A DNA stretch of 64,000 nucleotides. It comes from Eutreptiella sp. 'Long Island Sound 2002'. Its lineage: Eukaryota > Euglenozoa > Euglenophyceae > Eutreptiales > Eutreptiaceae. Shown in pieces: positions 1-6,855 of this stretch. A program made the position numbers and the translations under genes. Positions within the stretch are counted from its first letter, which is position 1. Each line of letters starts with the position of its first letter. Under the pieces are notes generated by a model that was given only the letters and a program-made list of their open reading frames with translations, searched no databases and was not told the DNA's origin. The stretch spans positions 150,052,961-150,116,960 of the forward strand of contig OZ038382.1 of the NCBI GenBank assembly GCA_964036045.1. Direction: 5' to 3'.

Positions 1-531
1 TCATCTTTTTTTGCACAAACGGCACGACAAAACGCCTATGGAAACAACTTGCTGACCAAATTGGTAACACACAGAGGGCTTCCGACGAGACAAAAAGGGC
101 TACCAAAAAAGCTTTCACAGGATCCGACGCTGTGCACCTCATTTTGGACCTTGGGATGCCGAAGCAAAGGTATGTGGCATAATGCACACATGCCTACAAG
201 TGGTTCGACGTGGTTCAACGGTGCGGTTGAACCCTTATCACAAATGAACAGTTGTGATTGTCCTTCATGACAACGTTTGCATGCCAAAACAATTGCTTAA
301 TGTTGCCCAAAGCATGAACATATGAGTTGCAACGTGTTGCCCACGTCATAAATGTGAATACTTTGTGGTTTGTACCATTGGATGCTTTTTGGTGCCATGA
401 CGGCAACCCATTCAACCGCAGGTTCAACCGCGCATCTTATCCCAATTTCTACGTTCAACCGTCCCTAGGTACAAGAAGCTTATTTCGTGGGCCGATGCCA
501 AAGAGATGAAAACCTGTGCAAGCACCGTCCC
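1..531. other. No gene seen; scattered GGTTCAACC/GGTTGAACC motifs
   Basis: I see no convincing coding frame here. The stretch contains several short palindrome-like motifs of the type GGTTCAACC / GGTTGAACC near 210-231 and 403-446. The same motif recurs near 1719-1735 inside a predicted intron, at 3190-3250, and at 14351-14415. This suggests a dispersed short repeat family. No poly-A tail or target duplication could be defined. Confidence 0.4.
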
Positions 532-861
532 ATGGACACATTGCTTCCGTCGTATGCAACGATGGATAAAGCTTGGTCCACGTTAAGTGAGAGACAAGTA
601 CTAAAAACAACCATAAAGGATGGAAGAGTTGGGGTTCGTTGGGATGTGGATGATTGGATACAATATATAGGTGATCAAAGGGATGTGCTAGAAGAAATGC
701 ACTTCCCAAGATTTAGGGATGATCACCCCTATGTACTTATAGTGTGTGGTGATGGGTTTCCATGAGGAGCAAGGTCATGGTGCCAAATTGCATGTGGTTT
801 TGCAAACCACATGCAAAAAGCACGAACCTTGCGATACAATTTGACCCTTGACCTTGCTCTC
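532..861 (+). pseudogene. Coding-like exon fragment with in-frame TGA
   Basis: The frame from an ATG at 532 is open to a TGA at 763-765 and then continues open in the same frame to 861. It is followed at once by a canonical splice donor, GTAAGT, at 862, in phase 0. The translated text is mixed and protein-like (for example VRWDVDDWIQYIGD and VLIVCGDGFP), unlike the shadow frames. I do not recognise the family. The TGA could have come from CGA by C-to-T change. It may be the first exon of the gene continuing at 872-2354, but no acceptor was identified between them, so the link is inference. Confidence 0.35.
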
Positions 862-871
862 GTAAGTGCAC

Positions 872-1705
872 ATGTTCGTGGTGGATCGGCGTGGCCCTGG
901 CATTGTCGTCCGCGGGCGATGGCCGCCCATGCCCATCGTGGAGTGGTGGGACGTGTGGTATCGGCAGATCCCTGGCGCCGCTCAACTGGTCGACCGCATG
1001 AGTCGTGGCGTGCAGCGGGGCTTGCGAGAACTGGGCAATGCCGGACACGACAGTCCTGCGCCAGAACGGCAGAGGTCAACGCCCCTGGAGTCCAGTCCAG
1101 CCGTCACCACCGCGCCCCAACCAAGTCCTGTGGGAGAGAGCTTTGGGGAGTTCTACAAGAGTGTGTGGGACCACCCACTTGGGGCAGGTGAAGCATTCCA
1201 GAGCAGTGGAAAGGCTCCCAAGCCTCCACGTCTTCCAGCACCACCGCCACCAGAAGAGACGAGCACCCCCGGCAGCAAAGTGGTTCCGAAGTCCCTGTTT
1301 CAGTCCGCCCGGAAGGACCTCCGGAAGGAGAAGGGGACAAGTGCAAAGGCTGAAGCACCGCCCGCGAAGGCCCAAGTCTCTGGCGACAAGAAGCCGAAAA
1401 AGAAAGCCAAAACTGGCAGCGGTGCTTCCTCGAAAAAGCGGAAAATTGCCCCGGACAGCAGTCAGACCGACGAGTCAGACCCCCTTTTTGAAGAGCACGA
1501 ATGGGTCCCAGCCGCAAAGCATATCCCAAAGAAGAAGAAGAAGAAGGTAGTTCCGGCCCCCAGTTCCGAGAGTGACTCCAGCAAGCTCCCCAGCGACACG
1601 GTGCAAGATGTGAAGGCCCTGGCAACTGAGTTGGCTGCGGGATCCAAGGATGGCGACGAGGAGAAAGCGATCAGGGCAGAATCGGCGCATGCGTCAGCTC
1701 TGGAG
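872..1705 (+). CDS. Unknown protein, exon 1 (basic, Pro/Lys/Ser-rich)
   Basis: An open frame from ATG 872 encodes about 278 residues before a predicted intron. The first 60 residues are ordinary mixed sequence (MPIVEWWDVWYRQIPG). The rest is low complexity: a proline run near residues 125-130 and Lys-rich stretches (KKPKKKAKTG and a run of six Lys) that resemble nuclear localisation signals, plus acidic serine-rich segments. The frame runs 15 bases past the predicted donor before a TAA. The exon joins in phase 0 to the open frame at 1794. Function is unknown. It may belong to a host gene or to the same captured ORF as the downstream oxygenase-like domain. Confidence 0.45.
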
Positions 1706-1793
1706 GTGTGCATGGTTTAACCGGTGAAGTGTAGTTCAACTGCACGCTTGTACCGCCTGAACCAGGGTTTCACTATTTTTTTCCTTTTTGCAG
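1706..1793 (+). other. Predicted 88-bp GT-AG intron
   Basis: The donor is GTGTGC after GAG. The acceptor is preceded by a strong pyrimidine tract (TTTTTTTCCTTTTTGCAG). Removing it joins two open frames in phase 0, skipping the TAA just after the donor. The intron carries the motif GTTTAACCGGTGAAG, close to GGTTGAACCGGTGAAG at 3192, so it may derive from a short dispersed element of the introner type. Confidence 0.6.
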
Positions 1794-2588
1794 AGCCTGG
1801 ATCAAGCCCAACAACGACGACTGGCGGTTGAGGACACGGGCAAACAGCTGCGACACCGGTTCGGATGGGCGGCCAACACGCCGATTCGATGGGTCATTGT
1901 GGACGGTCCTGATGGCGAACCAGGTCTAGCCGTGGGTACCCCGGGGAAGGCCACGAAGGGGACCCCCCGGCCCAAAAAGGGGGAAGAATTGGTCTTTCTT
2001 CCCCCGCAGTGGGAGGAGGAGGGCGATGCAGCTGGGACACCGTGGCCAGTTATTGCAGTCAAGGACAGCACAAGATTCAGTAACCCCCACGCTGCCGAGA
2101 AGGCGTTGAAAGAGCGCCGCGCCCAGAAACAGGAAGCGATCGATGAGGAGGGCAAGAAGACAATAGAGGACTCCCCCTCGTACAGTCCACTCAGGGAGAA
2201 GGAGGTCATCCCCGCGCCGGAAGCTGAAGCGGAAAAGGACAGTGACAATGGGGTTCCTGTGCCAACGCCGCCCGTGATTCCAGAGCCAAAGGACACTGAG
2301 AAGCACATTCCTGTGCCTAGTCCGCCGGAGGTGCCAGAGCCAAAGGGGAGTGAGTAACAGGTGGTCAAAGAGGAAAAGGTGGAGTCTGCTGGTCCAGGGG
2401 TTCAGGAGCACCAGGAGAGTGGGGAGGACCCGCCTGCGGCCCCGGTTGGTCAAGAGGAGATTGAGGAGGTTGGCCAAGCGCCGAAGGACGAGGAAATGCC
2501 TGCATGTAAGCAGGAAGATAACGAAGAGGCAGCCCCAGAGGTTGGTGCACCAGTGCCTCACGCGAAGGAAGAGCCACTCCCAAACGAC
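1794..2588 (+). pseudogene. Exon 2 of the unknown protein, acidic Pro/Glu-rich, broken by TAA
   Basis: From the acceptor the frame runs about 187 codons to a TAA at 2355-2357. It then stays open in the same frame, with the same Pro/Glu/Lys-rich composition, to a TGA at 2589-2591. The N-terminal 60 residues are globular-looking (LRHRFGWAANTPIRWVIV). The rest is near-repetitive (VPVPTPPVIPEPKD then IPVPSPPEVPEPKG), a short imperfect duplication. Continuity of composition across the TAA suggests a once longer protein that acquired a stop. Alternatively the TAA is the true end and the tail is relict. No function can be assigned. Confidence 0.45.
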
Positions 2589-2591
2589 TGA

Positions 2592-3155
2592 CTTTTCACG
2601 TGCCTCAAGGGAATGAGGGGCTGGCAGTGGCGGGACCGACATGGAGCCCGGTACCGTAGGCAGTTGTGGGGGGCCGTAATGGTGCACGGGCATCACCGTG
2701 TGCAAGTTGCAGTGCAAACGAGGAGAGATCCGGACCTGGTCCGGCGCGTGAACGCACACATCCGAGGTGTACTCCCCCAACTAACCTACACTGCGCTCAC
2801 AGTGGTCCATGGGGTGGGCGATCATCTGATGCTTGTACATACACATCCAAAGGATGACAGTCCCCTTACGGGGGAAATAGCCCTGGGTGATTTTGTCGGG
2901 GGGGGACTTCTTACCAGTGCCCTACTTTGTGCAAATGGGCCTTCTCGTCCTGCATGGATACGTTGGGGGCGTGATTTATTATGGGGACACATTGTGGATC
3001 CTCGATATGGGGTCATGTTTAACGCTCTCAGGCCCCACGTGGCTCTCGCTTGGTCTGGACAGCGCGTTGTGCTCGTACCGTACACAGGCATTGCCTGGGG
3101 ACGTCTGCCTGTGGCGATGGAGAATGAACTGGTCACGTTTGGCTTCCCAAGGTGA
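2592..3155 (+). pseudogene. 2OG-Fe(II) oxygenase-like (TET/JBP-like) domain fragment
   Basis: This frame continues the same phase as exon 2 beyond the TGA at 2589; the first ATG is at 2613. The C-terminal 110 residues follow the layout of 2-oxoglutarate/Fe(II) oxygenases of the TET/JBP type as I know them: a histidine-containing segment (HTHPKDD, residues 76-82), a conserved glycine block (ALGDFVGGGLL, 90-100), a distal histidine (H142) and an arginine eight to nine residues later (GQRVVLVPYT, R151). The expected HxD pair is not clear (HTH instead), so catalysis is doubtful. Members of this superfamily oxidise nucleic-acid bases and are found in some transposons. Family assignment is by motif pattern only. 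Confidence 0.4.
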
Positions 3156-3432
3156 AGATGTGTTTTTTGTGTAGCGCTTCGTGCAACAGCGGTTGAACCG
3201 GTGAAGCCGGTGCAACCGCGCGCCCGTCCAGCGGTTGAACCACCTCGAAAGCCGGTTACATTTTAGTGCAATCCATGAGGAAACAAGCTTCTGACAATCA
3301 AGAGTAGGCTTGCATGTAAATGTTGTTCACTAAAAAGGGTCCAAAGTCCTAAAGGGAATCCAAACAAGGCGCAGGGGTGTATGTCACCACGCCTAACAAA
3401 AAGTTGATGGTGAAGCCGTGCGGTTTCACCAA
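3156..3432. other. Non-coding stretch with GGTTGAACC repeats
   Basis: No open frame of note. It holds two further copies of the GGTTGAACC motif (about 3192 and 3232) and ends at the insertion site of the LTR retrotransposon. Confidence 0.5.
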
Positions 3433-3437
3433 TACAG
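3433..3437. repeat. 5-bp target-site duplication (TACAG), left
   Basis: TACAG directly precedes the 5' LTR and is repeated at 14181-14185 directly after the 3' LTR. A 5-bp duplication is typical for Ty3-type integrases. Confidence 0.9.
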
Positions 3438-3968
3438 TGTAAGTGCGGCTAGCCCCATCTGCTCAGATTTTCAGACATTCTGCCCAGATTGGCTACATTT
3501 TGGTCATTTTATTTGCTTCGGCGGAATTGCCGCCTCGCAGCTCAGTCACAGGATATTTCCTATATATTTCTGATATGCCGGATTTGATTCCGCGGTCCAT
3601 TTCCCGTAAATCCGCCGCATTCCGCTATTTTAGCTGGAATCGCCATTTGCCGCTGACGCGCGCTCGCGGGCCAGATCGGCCAGACAATTTTCATAAATGG
3701 ATTATTTAAATTCATTCGGACAGTTTTGGACACTCAGATGTATTTAGAATAATTCCCCTCAATTTTCTTCATAGACTGGGATTTTCTGCCGGACCACAAT
3801 CAGCATGGACCTTGCTTCTGTTGTCGCTGCTCTCGCCTCCGTTGGTGTCCGAGTGTCCGGTTCTACCCCCAATAACAACATCCAGGGAGACTCCTCGCGT
3901 GCCTGCCCCACTGGTCTTGCCGGCCCCGAGCCCTCCGGCACCCACAACGACCCAGGGCAGCACTTTCA
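3438..3968 (+). repeat. 5' LTR
   Basis: Runs TGTAAGTGCGG...CACTTTCA, 531 bp, and reads the same as the copy at 13650-14180 throughout. It contains an AT-rich TATTTAA-like box near 3704. An ATG at 3805 opens a frame that leaves the LTR through the primer-binding site. Confidence 0.93.
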
Positions 3969-4692
3969 TGGTAGCAGAGGCTACCTGAATGTTGTTCCTT
4001 TGGTGTCCCAACCACAGCTAGCCCCTCAGTATGTCCCCGTAGACTCCGCCACCTCCGGAGACGTAACGATCACGCTCCCGTGGTGCTGTGCGAACGAGGC
4101 CTTGAGAGGAATGCCTTGCGCTAGCCCAAATTGCCCAAGAAGGACCCAAATCAGCAGCTGTGGAGGCCCAGATTACAATCAAGATCCCAGTCGAAATTGG
4201 CCATCAAGCAGCTGGAATCTCCCAGCTTACGCTAATGGCAACGCTCCGGTGGAGCTTACGGACCTGGCAGGTACTAATTCTCCGTACCAATGTTCACATT
4301 TTGTGACCATCGATGCCGACATTGACGACATTGAGATGGGTGGTCCAGGTGAGGTACCTACCTACAATCGACCAGCCTCATGGGCACAATGGGACAACCA
4401 TTTGTCTTCGGAAGTGACCCGTAACCTTGAGGCGCTTGAGGCCCTGTGTCTATTAGCCACGTCTAAGCTGATAGGACAAGAAAGAATCACCTCTGATTTT
4501 TTATTTGAATATTTTTTCCTCCTTCAAGAAGAAATTAAGACCAGGATGTGGTGGTGTTCTCAAGAAGATGAATCTTTTGCCATTTTTGTGCAGATCTGGG
4601 ATCCCGAAGGAGAAGACCAAGGCACCGGTTGCCGGGCCCTCCGCCCCTCATCCCTCTGTTTCCATCCGCGACGATCTAGCCGCCGCGGTTGA
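3805..4692 (+). CDS. Leader ORF / probable N-terminal part of gag
   Basis: A 295-codon frame starts with ATG inside the 5' LTR, reads about 55 codons of LTR, crosses the primer-binding site and continues to 4692. The text is protein-like, with a hydrophilic acidic patch (DADIDDIEMGG) and a Leu/Ala-rich helix (NLEALEALCLLATSKL). It overlaps the gag frame (open from 4475, no early ATG) by about 218 bases in the other phase. The likeliest reading is that it encodes the start of Gag and is joined to the main frame by a +1 shift or a short intron. An acceptor-like TTTTTGTGCAG lies at 4583-4593, but no strong donor gives the right phase. An independent upstream ORF is the alternative. Confidence 0.5.
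   Translation: MDLASVVAALASVGVRVSGSTPNNNIQGDSSRACPTGLAGPEPSGTHNDPGQHFHGSRGYLNVVPLVSQPQLAPQYVPVDSATSGDVTITLPWCCANEALRGMPCASPNCPRRTQISSCGGPDYNQDPSRNWPSSSWNLPAYANGNAPVELTDLAGTNSPYQCSHFVTIDADIDDIEMGGPGEVPTYNRPASWAQWDNHLSSEVTRNLEALEALCLLATSKLIGQERITSDFLFEYFFLLQEEIKTRMWWCSQEDESFAIFVQIWDPEGEDQGTGCRALRPSSLCFHPRRSSRRG
3969..3981 (+). promoter_or_regulatory. Primer-binding site, tRNA-iMet type
   Basis: TGGTAGCAGAGGC starts one base after the LTR. It closely matches the 3'-end complement of initiator methionine tRNA used by most plant-type Ty3 elements (TGGTATCAGAGC). Confidence 0.8.
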
Positions 4693-6820
4693 GGAAGGAA
4701 TTTTAGAGGCAGCTAGGCAGGCAAGCCTGGAAATTAGGACTGAAGGAGCTCCCCAAGTGGACTCCTGGCTGCGAACCACTGAGATTAGCGGTCCGACAGC
4801 CTGCTCAGGTCCTTCAGGACACGGTATGTACTGTCCTGCCGACTGCTCTTGCAGATTACAGCGAGATACTGAGCTCCAATTGCTCAAGGATCAAATGCAA
4901 CTCATCATTCAGACGCTGGGAATTAAAGATCTTTTCAAGACCCACATGAGGTCTGAGGGCGCATCATCGGTGGATCAGACCACGGAACCGTCGGAGGAGG
5001 CGACAGAAATTTTTTCGATTGCTCCTTCGGTGGACTCTAAGACCACCGACGCACGGATCAGCAGGACTAAGTTAAAGGAAAGGGTTACAATCTCTCGATC
5101 ACAGAGTAGATCGGCGAAGGCTAGGACTGAGGTTCAGAATGCCAAAAGAACTGCCTCCCGTACTACCCTTCCTGCTGTTGATTCCAATGCAATTGCCCAG
5201 ATGTTGCTCGCCCAGACCCTCGCCGGAGCTGGTGTGGCTAATGATGCCGCCAAGGTGTCTACCATTACGGCCGGTGCTGGGCTGGATTCACTCCTAAATC
5301 CCACTTCATTGCGACTTCGTCAGGTTGCCAAGCAACCGAAGTATAATGGAAACCCCAGACGTTGGCCTCAGTTCCAACGGGAATTTAAACTGTGGGTTAA
5401 GACTCAAAAGCTCCAGGATGATCAGTTCCTGATGGCCCTCCTGGACTGCCTTGAGGGAGCGCCGGCCAATACTTGGCTCAGAACCTGGAGTGATCGTGAA
5501 GATTCAAGTTCCCCCCTTACCTTTGATGAGGTGTGGGAACAGTTGGAGGTACGTGGATCCCGGCTGCCTGAGGACCATTACCACCAGATGTTGAAGAATT
5601 TTCCTTCGTTCTCGCGATTAATCTTGCACGAAGTGCAAGACAAGAGACAGCGCTTCTGGAATCTCGTAGAAGAATCTGAACATTCAGGCGAAAAATTTTC
5701 TAATGCCGAGCTGAAAAATCTGATTTTTGACAGGATCCCCTCAGAAACCGCCGCCACCCTTCGGAATCCACAGTCCGAAGAAAAGGTCAAGACCTGGTGG
5801 GCGGAGATCGATGGCTTTGACGCCTCGGCCAACAGGTTTACAGTCAGGGAGGCACTTCAAAAGTGCTCCCCCACGTCGTTTACCAAGGTGAAACTCACTG
5901 AAAACACGTGGAAAATCAAGTTTAATGAACACGAGGATCGGGACTTGTTTGTCCAAGTCCTCAACAGGGGAGTAAGCTTCCATGGCAATCGTCTGAAGGC
6001 CAGGAACTGGGTGTTTTCGTTTACTCCGCAGGAACTGTGGGAAGAGGTTGAGAGGCTCGCTGACGCCGCCAATCAAAATTTCCACGAGGGTCTTGGGGGA
6101 AACAGGAATACCCAGCAAAACACCCAAAATGGGGCCCAAAAGGGCAACAAAAAGGTGAATGACACCCGGAATGTTCAGGATCATTGTAGCATCTGTCTTC
6201 TTCTAGGTTCTACGAACCGAGCTAAGACGCATTCTACTGCTAATCACCGATGGTCTGCCTATGATCACAAGGTGATTGGTGAAAATGTCAATAATTCGCA
6301 GAATTCAGACAGGAATGACAGACAGGTGCATGGTGCCAAGGGGGGAAAGGGTAATTCGACTCCCTCCGGTGGGAACAAAAATACTGGAGGCCCTGGCGGG
6401 TCCCAAGGCAAAGGGAATCGGACTCCATCCGGTTCCGGTGGACAGCCAAACGGCCAGACAAGTCCCAATGTCAACGCCGGAGGCGGAAATCGAAATCCAG
6501 GCCAAACCCCTCAATCCGGTACAAACAAAGGAAATGCTCCAGGATCACAGGGTAAGGGTAAAGGAAATCCTTCAGGAACCCCCTTCTCTGGTAAGGGCAG
6601 GGGGCGTGGCGACGGTGGTGGCCCATCATCCGGCGGCCGTGGCCGTGGACGAGGAAAAGGCAACCATCGTGTGGATCAGGTCTCAGGTGCAGACCAGGTG
6701 TCTGATGCGGATCGAGATTACGTCGAAAATGCTCTGAATCCAGCGGATGATCCGTTCCAAGATGAATGGATCGACGAAACAGGCTGTGTCCACAATGTTA
6801 ACGGAGGTCAGAACGCCTAG
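4475..6820 (+). CDS. gag: Gag polyprotein
   Basis: The frame is open from 4475 and ends at UAG 6818-6820. Its first ATG is at 4568. An Arg/Lys/Ser-rich segment precedes a capsid-like domain around codons 270-530 from 4475 (PKYNGNPRRWPQFQREFKLWV, LLDCLEGAPANTWLRTW), the arrangement of Ty3 Gag. The usual CCHC zinc knuckle is absent. Instead there is a single CSIC...THSTANH cluster (C-x2-C-x11-H-x4-H) at about nt 6184-6246. The C-terminal 180 residues are Gly/Asn/Pro-rich and finish with RGRG repeats, a likely RNA-binding tail. The frame continues past the UAG into pol without another stop. Confidence 0.85.
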   Translation, partial: DKKESPLIFYLNIFSSFKKKLRPGCGGVLKKMNLLPFLCRSGIPKEKTKAPVAGPSAPHPSVSIRDDLAAAVEEGILEAARQASLEIRTEGAPQVDSWLRTTEISGPTACSGPSGHGMYCPADCSCRLQRDTELQLLKDQMQLIIQTLGIKDLFKTHMRSEGASSVDQTTEPSEEATEIFSIAPSVDSKTTDARISRTKLKERVTISRSQSRSAKARTEVQNAKRTASRTTLPAVDSNAIAQMLLAQTLAGAGVANDAAKVSTITAGAGLDSLLNPTSLRLRQVAKQPKYNGNPRRWPQFQREFKLWVKTQKLQDDQFLMALLDCLEGAPANTWLRTWSDREDSSSPLTFDEVWEQLEVRGSRLPEDHYHQMLKNFPSFSRLILHEVQDKRQRFWNLVEESEHSGEKFSNAELKNLIFDRIPSETAATLRNPQSEEKVKTWWAEIDGFDASANRFTVREALQKCSPTSFTKVKLTENTWKIKFNEHEDRDLFVQVLNRGVSFHGNRLKARNWVFSFTPQELWEEVERLADAANQNFHEGLGGNRNTQQNTQNGAQKGNKKVNDTRNVQDHCSICLLLGSTNRAKTHSTANHRWSAYDHKVIGENVNNSQNSDRNDRQVHGAKGGKGNSTPSGGNKNTGGPGGSQGKGNRTPSGSGGQPNGQTSPNVNAGGGNRNPGQTPQSGTNKGNAPGSQGKGKGNPSGTPFSGKGRGRGDGGGPSSGGRGRGRGKGNHRVDQVSGADQVSDADRDYVENALNPADDPFQDEWIDETGCVHNVNGGQNA

Positions 6821-6855
6821 GGGAGCCACGAAAATCGCCCCTCCCCAGGCGATTT
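6818..6855 (+). promoter_or_regulatory. UAG readthrough signal between gag and pol
   Basis: The gag stop UAG (6818-6820) is followed by GGG AGC. A perfect 8-bp hairpin starts 11 bases later: AAATCGCC (6832-6839), loop CCTCCCCA, GGCGATTT (6848-6855). Loop bases CTCCCC are also complementary to GGGGAG at 6820-6825. The layout resembles the UAG-G plus downstream structure used for Gag-Pol readthrough in gammaretroviruses. Function here is inferred from position and pairing. Confidence 0.6.

Noticed and set aside
4349-4593. Intron from CAG|GTGAGG (4349) to TTTTTGTGCAG (4593) joining the leader ORF to gag
   Set aside because: Both sites look reasonable, but the resulting phase does not match the main gag frame, so it would not solve the frame change.
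6818-6820. Alternative genetic code with UAG/UAA read as Gln
   Set aside because: Stops fall where Gln would fit in several frames, but the 1684-codon pol and the 1197-codon LINE frame contain no UAG or UAA despite many Gln codons. Readthrough and decay explain the cases better.
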